A stretch of 64,000 nucleotides of DNA from NCBI GenBank assembly GCA_958510875.1, contig OY294070.1:44849299-44913298 (forward strand), in the 5' to 3' direction. This DNA is from Endomychus coccineus (lineage: Eukaryota > Arthropoda > Insecta > Coleoptera > Endomychidae). Positions 30,366 through 39,899 of the stretch are shown one piece after another. The notes beneath the pieces were generated by a model. The model was not told where the DNA came from. It did no database searches and was given only the letters and a program-made list of their open reading frames with translations. Numbering within the stretch: position 1 is the first letter of the stretch; each line of letters begins with the position of its first letter. The position numbers and the translations under genes were made by a program.

Positions 30366-31627
30366 ATGTCTAATAAGCGAAAGTTCGGCGGTGTAGATGA
30401 TAATGGAGATAACAATGTTATCTCTTCAATTTTCGATTTATACCAGCAGCCGAAATTCGACGAGTCGATTCGGAAAGCCGAGTATAGATCGATTACACCG
30501 TTCGTTAAAGCCTTCAATAACAGCGACATCGTAGAGTTTGGAATAAATCAAGTGAACGCGTTTTTTTCCATGAAGGATACTCTATTGGCGATCAAGGGGA
30601 AAATCGAAGTGAAGGGTGGAGGTAATGTTATATTGTTGCCGAATTATGGAGCCTTCCTTTTCGACTCTTGCTCATACATTGAGAGTGGCAGAGACATCGA
30701 AACAGTTCGAGATCCTGGTATAGTCAGCGCTGTTCGAGCATTTACCTGCTACGCTCCTACAGCTTCTACGCATATGGCTACCGCTAGTTGGTTGTATCCC
30801 CTTGAGAGCGTAGTTCTGCACGAAACTAAATCATTCAGTCTATTGATTCCGCTGAAGCATATATTCAACATTTTCAACGATTACCCGATGATTACATTTG
30901 GTAGGCAGACTATTCGACTGGTACGTGCTCGAAACGATAACGATTGCGTTAACATTGAAACCGCCACGACCACCATTAAATTCCTGATTGATAGCATGGA
31001 ATTGAAAGTGAAGTATATCTATCCCAACGATATAATTAGAGAAAAGCTATTGCGAGCAATCAAGAGTGATTCACCCATCCTAATTCCATTCCGGAAGTGG
31101 GAATGCCATGAGCTTCCTGCCATAACAAGCGAGGCCCGACGAGAAATTTGGGCGGTCAAGACTAGTGCAGCAGTTGAAAAACCTCGCTATGTCATAGTAT
31201 TCTTTCAAACGAACAAACGGAACAATGTGGAGGCTAACCCCACAATATTTGACCATCTGGATATAACAAGTATTCGCTTATCTCTAAACGGCGAATATTA
31301 CCCCAACGAGCGAATGAACTTGGACTTTGCCACGGATGATTTCACGCTCGCCCACCATAACTATACAGAGTTCTACTCTAGCTATACAAATTCCTCGTCG
31401 GCTGTGAAACAACCAATGTTAGATTACACCAGTTTCAAAAACGCGCCCTCTACATAATCGATTGTTCGAAACAGGAGGAAGCAGTGAAATCTGCAACTGT
31501 AGATGTGCGATTGGAAATCGAGGCAGATAAGGGATTTCCAGCCAATACGAAAGCATATTGCATCATCATTCACGATTGTTTGATGGAGAACTACCCCCTC
31601 TCGGAAATAGTGAAGAGTCTAATCTAA
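30366..31627 (+). pseudogene. Double-jelly-roll major capsid protein, frameshifted near the C-terminus
   Basis: The open frame 30366-31457 (363 codons) starts MSNKRKFGGV and shows SIFDLYQQPKFDESI, EYRSITPFVKAFNNSD and LNGEYYPNERMNLDF, typical of the Polinton major capsid protein that forms trimeric hexon-like capsomers. After the sequence ending NAPST the frame stops at 31455. The conserved last 60 residues (IIDCSKQEEAVKSATVDVRL and ANTKAYCIIIHDCLMENYPL) are present but in another frame, from about 31448 to the TAA at 31625-31627. Loss of one base in the short C run at 31446-31448 would explain it. The truncated form lacks the last strands of the second jelly roll, so this copy probably cannot assemble. 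Confidence 0.88.
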
Positions 31628-31677
31628 AACATACTGCCTAACGACTACGTCGCCCGATCAGTTTAGTACGAGTCATC

Positions 31678-32184
31678 ATGAGAATAGCATTGGTTGATAT
31701 TCAGGGGTTCATCATCGATGATGTCTTTCATCCCAAAGAAATGTCTATACAAATTGGGTTCAAACGACATTATTCGTTGTTTAAGCCAGCCGTACCGCTT
31801 ACGATGTTAAGTGAGAAGGATCGAAAGTCTGTTTGGTATTTGGAACATTTTTGTCATGGTTTGGAATATACATCGGGCGATGTGGAATATGAAGAAATTG
31901 ATAATATTCTAAGATTGACTCTACTGTGTGCAGCCGACATTATATATGTTCGAGGACATCAAAAAGCCGAATTTCTCACGAAAAAGTGTGTGGAGCTAGA
32001 TATCTTTCCACGAATCGTAGATGTATGCAGTTTCGACAACACCCCATGTCAAACGGGGAAATTCGACCCGACAAACAGACTGAGCTGCCTAAATCATCGC
32101 AATGATGGAGGGAAATATATGTGTACAGTCCACCATGTCGATAATCTACAACATTGGTTCCCCACCATCATACTTCCAAAATAA
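31678..32184 (+). CDS. Polinton-linked DIQGF protein of unknown function, 168 residues
   Basis: Intact. Opens MRIALVDIQGFIIDDVFHPK, with YLEHFCHGLEYTSGDVEYEE, DIIYVRGHQKAEFLTKKCVE and a C-terminal Cys/His region (SFDNTPCQTG, CLNHRNDGG, CTVHHV). I remember similar proteins as uncharacterised ORFs in insect genomes and mobile elements. A D-x-Q-G start followed by a RGHQK block is loosely reminiscent of RNase-H-fold exonucleases, but the catalytic residues are not convincing. Preceded by TCAGTT at 31658 without a clear TATA box. An AATAAA lies at 32202-32207. Confidence 0.7.
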   Translation: MRIALVDIQGFIIDDVFHPKEMSIQIGFKRHYSLFKPAVPLTMLSEKDRKSVWYLEHFCHGLEYTSGDVEYEEIDNILRLTLLCAADIIYVRGHQKAEFLTKKCVELDIFPRIVDVCSFDNTPCQTGKFDPTNRLSCLNHRNDGGKYMCTVHHVDNLQHWFPTIILPK

Positions 32185-32282
32185 GAATGTACTTTCTCCA
32201 AAATAAAAAATATTATTAATATTTGATATTTCATTTCTCATACACCTCTTCCCACACACACACACATAATAAACGACCCCAA

Positions 32283-32395
32283 GTCGTTTGAGTCGCTTGC
32301 GAGTCGCTTCCGAGTCGCTTCCGAGTCGCTTGCGAGTCGCTACCGAGTCGCTTCCGAGTCGCTTCCGAGTCGCTTTCGAGTCTCATGAGTCGAAC
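32283..32395. repeat. Short minisatellite of an 11-bp GAGTCGCTTCC unit
   Basis: About ten adjoining copies of GAGTCGCTTCC, with variants TTGC, TACC and TTTC at the end of the unit. The periodic peptide frames on both strands here are artefacts. Confidence 0.85.
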
Positions 32396-32865
32396 TGGTG
32401 GCAGTCTGTACCTTGGACCTACCATGACAGCTGTCACGTGGTGGTGACACCTCCACGGAGCAGTCAGTACCTTTGGTCTGCCATGAGACTGCTGTCATAT
32501 GGTGGCGACACCTCTACAAAGCAATCTGTACCTTAGGTCCACCATGACAGCTGTCACGTGGTGGTGACATCTCCACGAAGCAGTCTGTACCTTAGGCCCG
32601 CCATGACAGCTGTCACGTGGTGGTGACACCTCCACGGAGCAGTCTGTACCTTGGGTCCACCATGACAGCTGTCACGTGGTGGTGACATCTCCACGAAGCA
32701 ATTTGTACCTTAGGTCCGCCATGACAGCTGTCACGTGGTGGTGACACCTCCACGGAGCAGTCTGTACCTTAGGTCCACCATGACAGCTGTCACGTGGTGG
32801 TGACATCTCCACGAAGCAATCTGTACCTTAGGTCCGCCATGACAGCTGTCATGTGATAGTCACAT
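32396..32865. repeat. 59-60-bp tandem repeat, eight copies, each with CAGCTG and usually CACGTG
   Basis: Units begin near 32402, 32461, 32521, 32581, 32640, 32700, 32758 and 32816 with CAGTCTGTACCTT or close variants. Nearly all contain TGACAGCTGTCACGTGGTGG, combining a perfect palindrome TGACAGCTGTCA and the E-box core CACGTG. Units alternate between CTCCACGGAG and CTCCACGAAG. The array lies between the last plus-strand gene and the truncated polymerase. Confidence 0.88.
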
Positions 32866-33000
32866 GACCCCTGTACATGTGACACACTTTTTGTACACAC
32901 CCTGTATACTCGATGGCAGCTGCCTCGTGATAGTCACGTGACCCTGTACATGTGACACACTTTTTGTACGCACCCTGTATACTCTTCACAAACAACATAT
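32866..33000. repeat. Two copies of a 65-70-bp repeat
   Basis: The segment with TGATAGTCACATGACC, TGTACATGTGACACAC and CACCCTGTATACTC occurs at about 32866-32925 and 32936-32984. It also carries CAGCTG and CACGTG, like the neighbouring array. Confidence 0.75.
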
Positions 33001-33093
33001 CCTTATCTCACACCTTATCACACACATCCATTCCTTATCACCGACCCCCCTATGGCCGCCATCTTGGTTCTTGATCGTAGAAGTAGTGGTGTT

Positions 33094-36000
33094 CATCTAC
33101 TCAAACTTATCCATAATCATCCTCCCATTCTCATCCTTCATTAAGCCGACTACTTTTTTATTTACAAGTGGAATCTCAAAGTTGTTGTTTAGCGCATAAT
33201 CGCTCGTATCGAATTTATGAATATATTTATTGATGATGCTCTGATAAATATCATCATCAGTAATTATATGATAGATCAAACTATCTGTGTCAGTATAACA
33301 TTATCTTATCATTTCAGGATCTTTATAGTGTAAGCATGAAGTTGTAATGAAAATCGTACACACATGTTTTAGAAACGTTCCAAATCGTCATACCCACATA
33401 AATTGGTTTATTGAATAACACTTCTAATTTATTTTGTTCAATGGCCACTAGATTCTCTTCAAATATTTTACTACTATTAAAATTGGGTTGTGAAATATAA
33501 TAACGAGCTCCATAAGGTCCATACCATTTGTTAACTAATTTGACCGCTCTATGCTTTCGCACGTTCTCCATCGATTTCCCGAAAATAGCATTGATGAGCA
33601 ACTTGAATAGTGCTATCTCAAAGGCGTTCTTAGAAGCCGCTCTCAATCTAGTATTCAAATCAATATAGGCTTTCAACCACGGCGCTTGTTTAAACTCTAG
33701 AACTCTATGGACTTTAGTTAGTACCATTCCTAAAGTCAAACATTGTTTTAAGTTCCTATAATGAATGATATATCTTGATTTTGTATGAAAAGTTGTTAAT
33801 AATTTTGGTAATTTACTACCCGGTGGAGCTGTATGAGTTGGACAAAGAGGGAGATCTTTATGAAGGTCATGCAATGTTGTAGGATACTCCAAATCAACCT
33901 CTAGAATGTACCCGATAGGGCTTTCATCGGAAACATGTTGTACGTCAATATTATCAACATTTTCAACCCACTTAAACCCATCGTAAGGTAAATATTGAAT
34001 CATAGCCCACCCATATAGATTGCATACATCGAAATACATTAAATAACTACTATTTTCTTCTTGTGTATTGTGATTAATCATATATTTATTGTTGGCTTTT
34101 GCAAATCAATTACTGCATTGACTCACACCCCCTCTAATCCCCTGTTCCAAGAATAATACCATATCGATATCTTTTAAATATTGTAGCGATACGTTTGTGT
34201 ATATTTTAGCATACAATCCCATGTGAATGATGGAACAGTGAAGTAGTGTGCGGGGTCTAAATCAAACAGGCCCACGCATTTGTTTCGGAAATTCTCGAAT
34301 ACATCGGCCAGCAATAAAACGTCTGTTTTCAAATACAAATCCGAATAATCACCTACATTTTTACACTCAAATCGATTCCAAACTGATTGAGCGTGTTGAT
34401 AATCTTCCTCACTTATCGATTCATCTCGAAGTTTATTGAAGAATTTCTCGATCGGAGGAAGATTTTCATCGTTTAATTTCCCCCACTCATTCATGTGTTC
34501 GTATGGGAAAACTCCTTTACGTGTTAATAGTTTGAAATTTTCTTGAGATAAGTGGGAAAACTCACGTTTCAAAATAGTCAAGTCATCCTCACTCAAATAA
34601 GAGACTAATTTATCTAAACTTGAATCCAAAAATCTACAGGAGTCTATACATCTAAATTTAACAATAGAATTTGTGGAGCTTCTGGTGAAACTTATGTATT
34701 TCTCTTTATTCAAGGGCAGCACCTGAATATTTTGTTTAGACGATCTAGCCAAATCTCTAATTAATAAAAACATATCGTACCCACTCAAATTGTGAGCTAC
34801 GACCGGTACGACAAATTTATATTTATAATTTAAATTGCAATCTTGGTGAGCTAATCCTCGATATTTTCCTGTAAAATGGCAATGATCTTTAACACGAATA
34901 TCCTCCTCTTCGAACAACACACCACAAATGTGACATTTGGTTTCATACATTATACTGACCATACTAATTCCACCAAAATCAATGGGTATATTACATTTTA
35001 GTTTTAGATCGATGAATTCTCCAATTTTATCTAATTGTTCAACCATTTAGCCGGATTAAGCCCTCTAGAACTACTGTAACGTGATAGGGAATCGTTGAAA
35101 TGACATTTCAGGTAGAAGCCTACACTGTAAGCTTCATGTAGCTGCGTTCTGTTTGTGTATGAATTTGCACTAGATTGAGAGCAGTTTTGGATGGGTAATA
35201 ATAGAGCTTCAAAATCAAAGTAGATAATAAAAGGTACAGGCAGTTTGTTTGAATGATTTTTAAATTTTAAATAATCCTCTTCGGGGAATGTTATTTTACA
35301 AGTATTCATCTTACCACAATCCTCAACATGATTATTATACTTAATCTCACTCCAGAAATTATTCAAACATTTCTCACATAAGTAAGTTTTATTTCTGGTG
35401 GTAATTTGAGAATTTACTAATCTTGATAAATTTTTAATTAAACAGTAATGAAATTTCACTATAGGATCTACTTGAATGGAGGAGGATTCCTCTTCGCGGT
35501 AATGCTTGTCTTGAATCAATAATAAATTGTAGTGTTTTTCGAGTTTATTTTTGGTCAGTTATGCAGGGAGAACCTTTAATTTCTCCCCATTTCCATTTTT
35601 ACATGATTGTAGAACAAACACATGAATAGAAATATTATTATTTTTCTCAAATATAGAGATTTGTGAAATGGGTAGGGGAAATGTTAAATTTTGCAAATTC
35701 AAAACTGTACTAAAATGTAGATATGAAGATACTCGATCTGGATGTGTGTTAGTAGCAGGATGCAATCCAGCTGTTACTGCCCAAGCAAAACAGTATTCGT
35801 CATAATTTTTAATGTCAATAACTGCATGCTTAAGTTGGATTGCTTTAGGTAAAACAATATAGGAAGATCCTGAATTGATAGTTTCATGTTTATTAATATT
35901 GATTTCTAGACTTATCACATCTCTGAGGCTCCACCCACTATCTCTTTCAGCGAATTCTTCCAGTTTAACTTGGAGTTTACCAATGACATACTCCTTAAAC

Positions 36001-36564
36001 CACTCCAATAAATTGGTCAAAGTATCTATTGGAGCGGATTTTGTATGAAAATATTTGAATTCTACCTGGATAAGCTCTTCATTAACATTGGGTTTGATAT
36101 ATTCACAACAAAATGTTGTGGTGACTTAATAAAATTGTATATATGTAAAAATTTGACAACTCTAGAACTAAAGAGATTAAAAGCATCATACAAAAAATTT
36201 AATGGGTCTAAATGTGAAATATTTATTATCAACCCAGTTCGAATCGTTGAGAAAATGCAGACTTACCATCTTCCCAACGAATACGATCGCTTCGATTTTT
36301 ATTTGAGGGGGCGGGTTTATTTCGAATTTGTAATAAAATTTTGAATCTTCTTATATGTCCTACATTAGCTTGAACTTGATTTTTCTCCCCTAAATTGAGT
36401 GAATCTTTAGTTAAATGCCTATTAAAAGTTCGTATATATTTAGTACAAAAATCGATCCACTTTTGTGTCTCTTGAGGAGAGAATTTTGATTTAACGAGGT
36501 TCTTATGAGCTTTACCGATAATTTCAACAATTTCAGAACTAAGTTTCGCGATGGACGACTCCAT
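33094..36564 (-). pseudogene. polB: Polinton protein-primed type B DNA polymerase, fragmented and 3'-truncated
   Basis: Reading from 36564 downward: N-terminal region (36229-36564, MESSIAKLSSEIVEIIGKAH; 35559-36020, with ISLEININKHETINSG and LPKAIQLKHAVIDI), zinc-site-like HCHFTG block, ExoI IYFDFEALLLP (35031-35519), ExoII VVAHNLSGYDMFLL and ExoIII YSDLYLKTDVLLLADVF (34174-35046), Pol motif A FDVCNLYGWAM and motif B FKLLINAIFGKS (33323-34081), and motif C YTDTDS at about 33280-33300. Frames are separated at about 36229, 35559, 35040, 34100-34174 and 33300-33323. After KFE the frame stops at 33094 and the thumb and C-terminus are missing, replaced by unrelated sequence. It once replicated the element; it cannot now. 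Confidence 0.9.
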
Positions 36565-36565
36565 A

Positions 36566-37530
36566 ATAATAATAGGATAAACACCTCAACTTACAATAAA
36601 TGAAACGATTTTGACGTTAAGGTTGCTGCTGATGCTGCTACTTCCTCTCTGCTCCTATGTTAATACTTGCCGGTACTTAGTTTTTTCTCCCCTCGGAAAA
36701 TTTAGCCTACAGTTGATTTCTTCTATTATTGAAGAGATTTGATCATTTTTTGGTAGGAACCACTGAAAACTTTTCAAGCTCCACCAGAACAGCTGCACCA
36801 AATTTTGTTTGGGTTGGTTTCAATCGTTCGATTTTATTTTCTAAAAATCCGTTACTCTTAAAACAAAAATGAAAGTCCTTAATGACATATAACAACAAAG
36901 ACGAATTTTACATGTGAAATTGAAGTGAAAAACAACTTATTGATATGGAGTTAATTCGAATTGTTTCAATTTGAAGTGAAAAACAACTTATTGATATGGA
37001 GTTAATTTGAATTGTCTCAATTTGAAGTGAAAAATAACTTATTGATATGGAGTCAATTTGAAATAATAGTTTTCTTAGTAAAATAATAATATAGACTCAC
37101 CTTTTAGATATAAGCACTACACAAAACACGAGTTGATTGTTTAAGGATCGAATGTATAATGACTAAGATCATGCAATCGCATTCCTAGATAACTAATTCC
37201 ACTCACAGTTGCTTACATAAGTAATGACTAATGAAATGACAACTAAATTCGCTTACTAGCAAGTCTAGACTAGAGTATATCACTTATTGTTATTTGTTGA
37301 CCTAATGAATGTATCCATTGTATTCAATTATTCTCGTATAAACTGAATGTGATGACACAGGTGTATGCAAAATTAATTGCTTCCACGTGTTCTTATATAC
37401 TCAATGTGGTTTCTGGTGTAATAATTTCATATACGTGAGGAATCATTTAACGTTCAGGAAATTTGTAGGTTATTTTAAAAGTTCATTATTTTTGGAATTA
37501 CGGTGTGGTTCAATAATAAATGACAGTATA
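36566..37530. other. Right flank of the Polinton, no gene; 51-bp triplicate at 36921-37065
   Basis: AT-rich. Three copies of a 51-bp unit starting TGAAGTGAAAAACAACTTAT lie at 36921, 36972 and 37023. The Polinton's right end should fall between 36566 and about 37100, but no counterpart of this sequence was seen near 22.3-22.96 kb. Confidence 0.5.
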
Positions 37531-37539
37531 GCTACAACA

Positions 37540-38650
37540 TGAGTCAAATTTTTGAAATTCCTCGCGCAAACATCAGCAAAACACCTCATAGATGTCGTCC
37601 TTTGACGTTAGCTGTTCTGACATGGACATCAAGCTATGATAGTTCATTAATATATCGTTTTTTTGAATTGAGATGGAACTTCCCGCGCGAAAACATTAAC
37701 AAAATACCTCATAGATGTCGTCCTTTGCCGTTAACTGTTCTGACATTGACATTCAGCTATGATAGTTCATCGGTTTAGCGATAGATGGCGATATAGGCTA
37801 CAACATCGGTAACATTTTGAATTGGAGTCTCATAGATGTCGTCCTTTGACGTTAACTGTTCTGACATTGACATCCAGCTATGATAGTTCATCGGTTCATA
37901 AATTTCCGCGCAAAAACATTAACAAGATACCTCATAGATGTCGTCCTTTGACGTTGACAGGTACGCATGACGGTTGATCGGTTCATTCATAGATGTAGTC
38001 ATTTGAAGTTGTTGAACTGTTCTGACATTGACATTGAATTATGATAGTTCATCGGTTCATTAAGAGATGGCGGTGATGTAGCTATAACATCAGTCATATT
38101 TTGAATTGTGACCTCATAGATGTCGTCCCTTGACTTTAACATTTCTGACGTTGACAGGTATGCATGACGGTTGATCGGTTCATTCATAGATGTAGTCGTT
38201 TGAAGTTAACTGGTCTGACATTGACATTTAAGTATGATAGTTCATCGGTTCATCAAAAGATGGTGGCGATGTAGCTACAACATCAGTCATATTGTGGTTT
38301 TGACGTTAACTCTTCTGACATTGACATTCGGTTCCAACGTCGGCCATGATAGTTCAAACATCACCAAAACACCTCTACGTTTGAATTTCGCGGGTCGATG
38401 ACGTCACATCCAACTAACCTCACATTCTATGATCCAGACCTCTATGGTCGGAAGTTCTGTAATCATCGTGAGCTCTATGGTTACGTTTTGAATTTCGCGG
38501 GTCGATGACGTCACATACAACCAACCTCACATTCTATGACCCAGACTTCTATGGTCGAAAGTTCTGTAATCATCGTAATCTCTATGGACACGTTTGAATT
38601 TCGCGGGTTAGTAACGTTACATCCGAAGTTGCGCGCGCAACATCCGGTCG
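37540..38650. repeat. Degenerate tandem repeat field (TCATAGATGTCGTCCTTTGACG unit family)
   Basis: An irregular unit containing CATAGATGTCGTCCTTTGAC, GTTCTGACATTGACATT and TATGATAGTTCATCGGTTCA recurs at least seven times between 37570 and 38340. From 38385 a second unit (TTTCGCGGGTCGATGACGTC, CTCACATTCTATGA, GGTCGAAAGTTCTGTAATCA) is repeated two to three times to about 38660. Copies are diverged and partly truncated. Both units contain ACGTCA/GACGTC-like cores. Confidence 0.75.
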
Positions 38651-38849
38651 ATGACGTCACTTCCTGCCGCAGAACTCGTGGACTTAATCTACTAACAATC
38701 ACAAGTGATATATGTAAGGTCGAAGAAGGGAGAACTGCGATTAGAGGTGAAATTAACTCAAATAAACTAACGATGTTATTTACTAATATTATATATTAAT
38801 TATTTATAATCTTAGTTTAGTGCATAAACGTTCAACTTATTTTTTATAG

Positions 38850-39030
38850 TTATAATATTCCACCTCATACATACACATATATTTACTACTCATTTGGGAT
38901 ATGGCTTATTTGTTGCAATCAATATCGGAATCTTCATCATCGACGCCTGTGAATCTGTAGTCTGTTGACCAAAATTCTGGGACAGTATGGAAACGTGATC
39001 CGCATTCAGATCTATTTAACGAAGAGAAAT
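38850..39030. repeat. Diverged copy of sequence at 45380-45570
   Basis: About 180 bp (landmarks TTTGTTGCAATCAATATCGG and CTGTAGTCTGTTGACC, through GATCCGCATTCAGATC) match 45390-45562, which lies upstream of the piggyBac-like transposase. The minus strand would encode CGSRFHTVPEFWSTDYRFTG in both. It is presumably a fragment of the same or a related transposon. Confidence 0.75.
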
Positions 39031-39059
39031 TTTTTCTAGATCTCTAGCAGCTAAGGGAG

Positions 39060-39890
39060 TTGCAACATTACCAATTATTTGTATCGCAAGTATCACATTT
39101 CAATCGGATACTTACTTCTGGTATTTTAGGTAAATGAATACAATATGCCCACCTTAAGAGATTCTTATTTTTTGTGAGCAAACTAGAAATTAATCAGAAG
39201 CGGCAACTATCTTGTTATGAAATACATGTTTAGAGCCAAGAAAAAGTAATTTCCTGCAAAAATTGTTTATAAAAAGTTTGTCCCTCAATTTTTAAAAGCT
39301 TATACAAATGGACATATTACTATTGGTAAGTTGGCCATACATGATATGTCGTTAATGTTTTGAAATGGATATATTCTTATAACGTGAGCTTATGAGATCT
39401 CGCGATCTACTTCAGCCCTGGATTTTATTATAATTAATCGATTGAGTTTAAACATGTTGTGTTGAAAAATGAACATTTTGTATTGCGGAGAAACGAAAAA
39501 GAAAAAAAAAAGTTATCTTACGGTATTAAAAATTTGCTTATGCTAGCTAGTGGGAAGGGACAGGTGAGTCTGATGCCGACTTCGGTAATCGTACACGTGA
39601 ACACAGTAAAACGTCAGAAAACTCGGATTCTGAAGACGGGTTTATTTCTAAAGGATATAAAGCAATGATCTTAATTTTAGTCTTCGGTTCTTGATTCCTG
39701 GAGCTTCGGCTCTTGATTCCAGTGTGTTTGATTCTTCGTACTTGACTTACGCGCTTCACTAAATTAGAACTTGCGCGTTTCTATTATTTAGAATGTCACA
39801 TTTTTCACTAGCGATGGCGATGGTTTGAGTCAGTCACTTGAGATTATGCTGTGCGCAAGAATTATTTAAACACTTCACTCCACTTTTCTT
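39060..39890. other. No gene recognised
   Basis: AT-rich, with chance frames only (for example 39459-39668). A short run of TTCTTGATTCC/TTCTTGATTCCAG-like repeats lies near 39685-39735. Confidence 0.4.
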
Positions 39891-39899
39891 AGGATTTTA

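Larger units (their letters stand above)
22960..36600. mobile_element. Polinton/Maverick (adintovirus-like) element, partly decayed
   Basis: About 13.6 kb contains the whole hallmark set: retroviral-type integrase with chromodomain, protein-primed type B DNA polymerase, A32/FtsK-HerA packaging ATPase, adenain-like protease, penton-like minor and double-jelly-roll major capsid proteins, and a PLA2/pX-like core protein. Genes left of 27.78 kb run on the minus strand and those to 32.2 kb on the plus strand, with the polymerase convergent on the minus strand. Such elements are self-synthesising transposons that can probably form virions. Integrase, core protein, penton and several small ORFs are open. 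The ATPase N-terminus, fibre-like protein, one conserved ORF, major capsid and polymerase carry lesions. Boundaries are approximate; TIRs and the 6-bp target duplication were not found. Confidence 0.92.

Noticed and set aside
36045..36344. Plus-strand 99-codon frame opposite the polymerase N-terminal region.
   Set aside because: It lies antisense to recognisable Polinton polymerase sequence and has no motif; treated as a shadow.
36921..37065. 51-bp triplicate as a possible Polinton terminal repeat array.
   Set aside because: No matching inverted sequence was found near the left end of the element.
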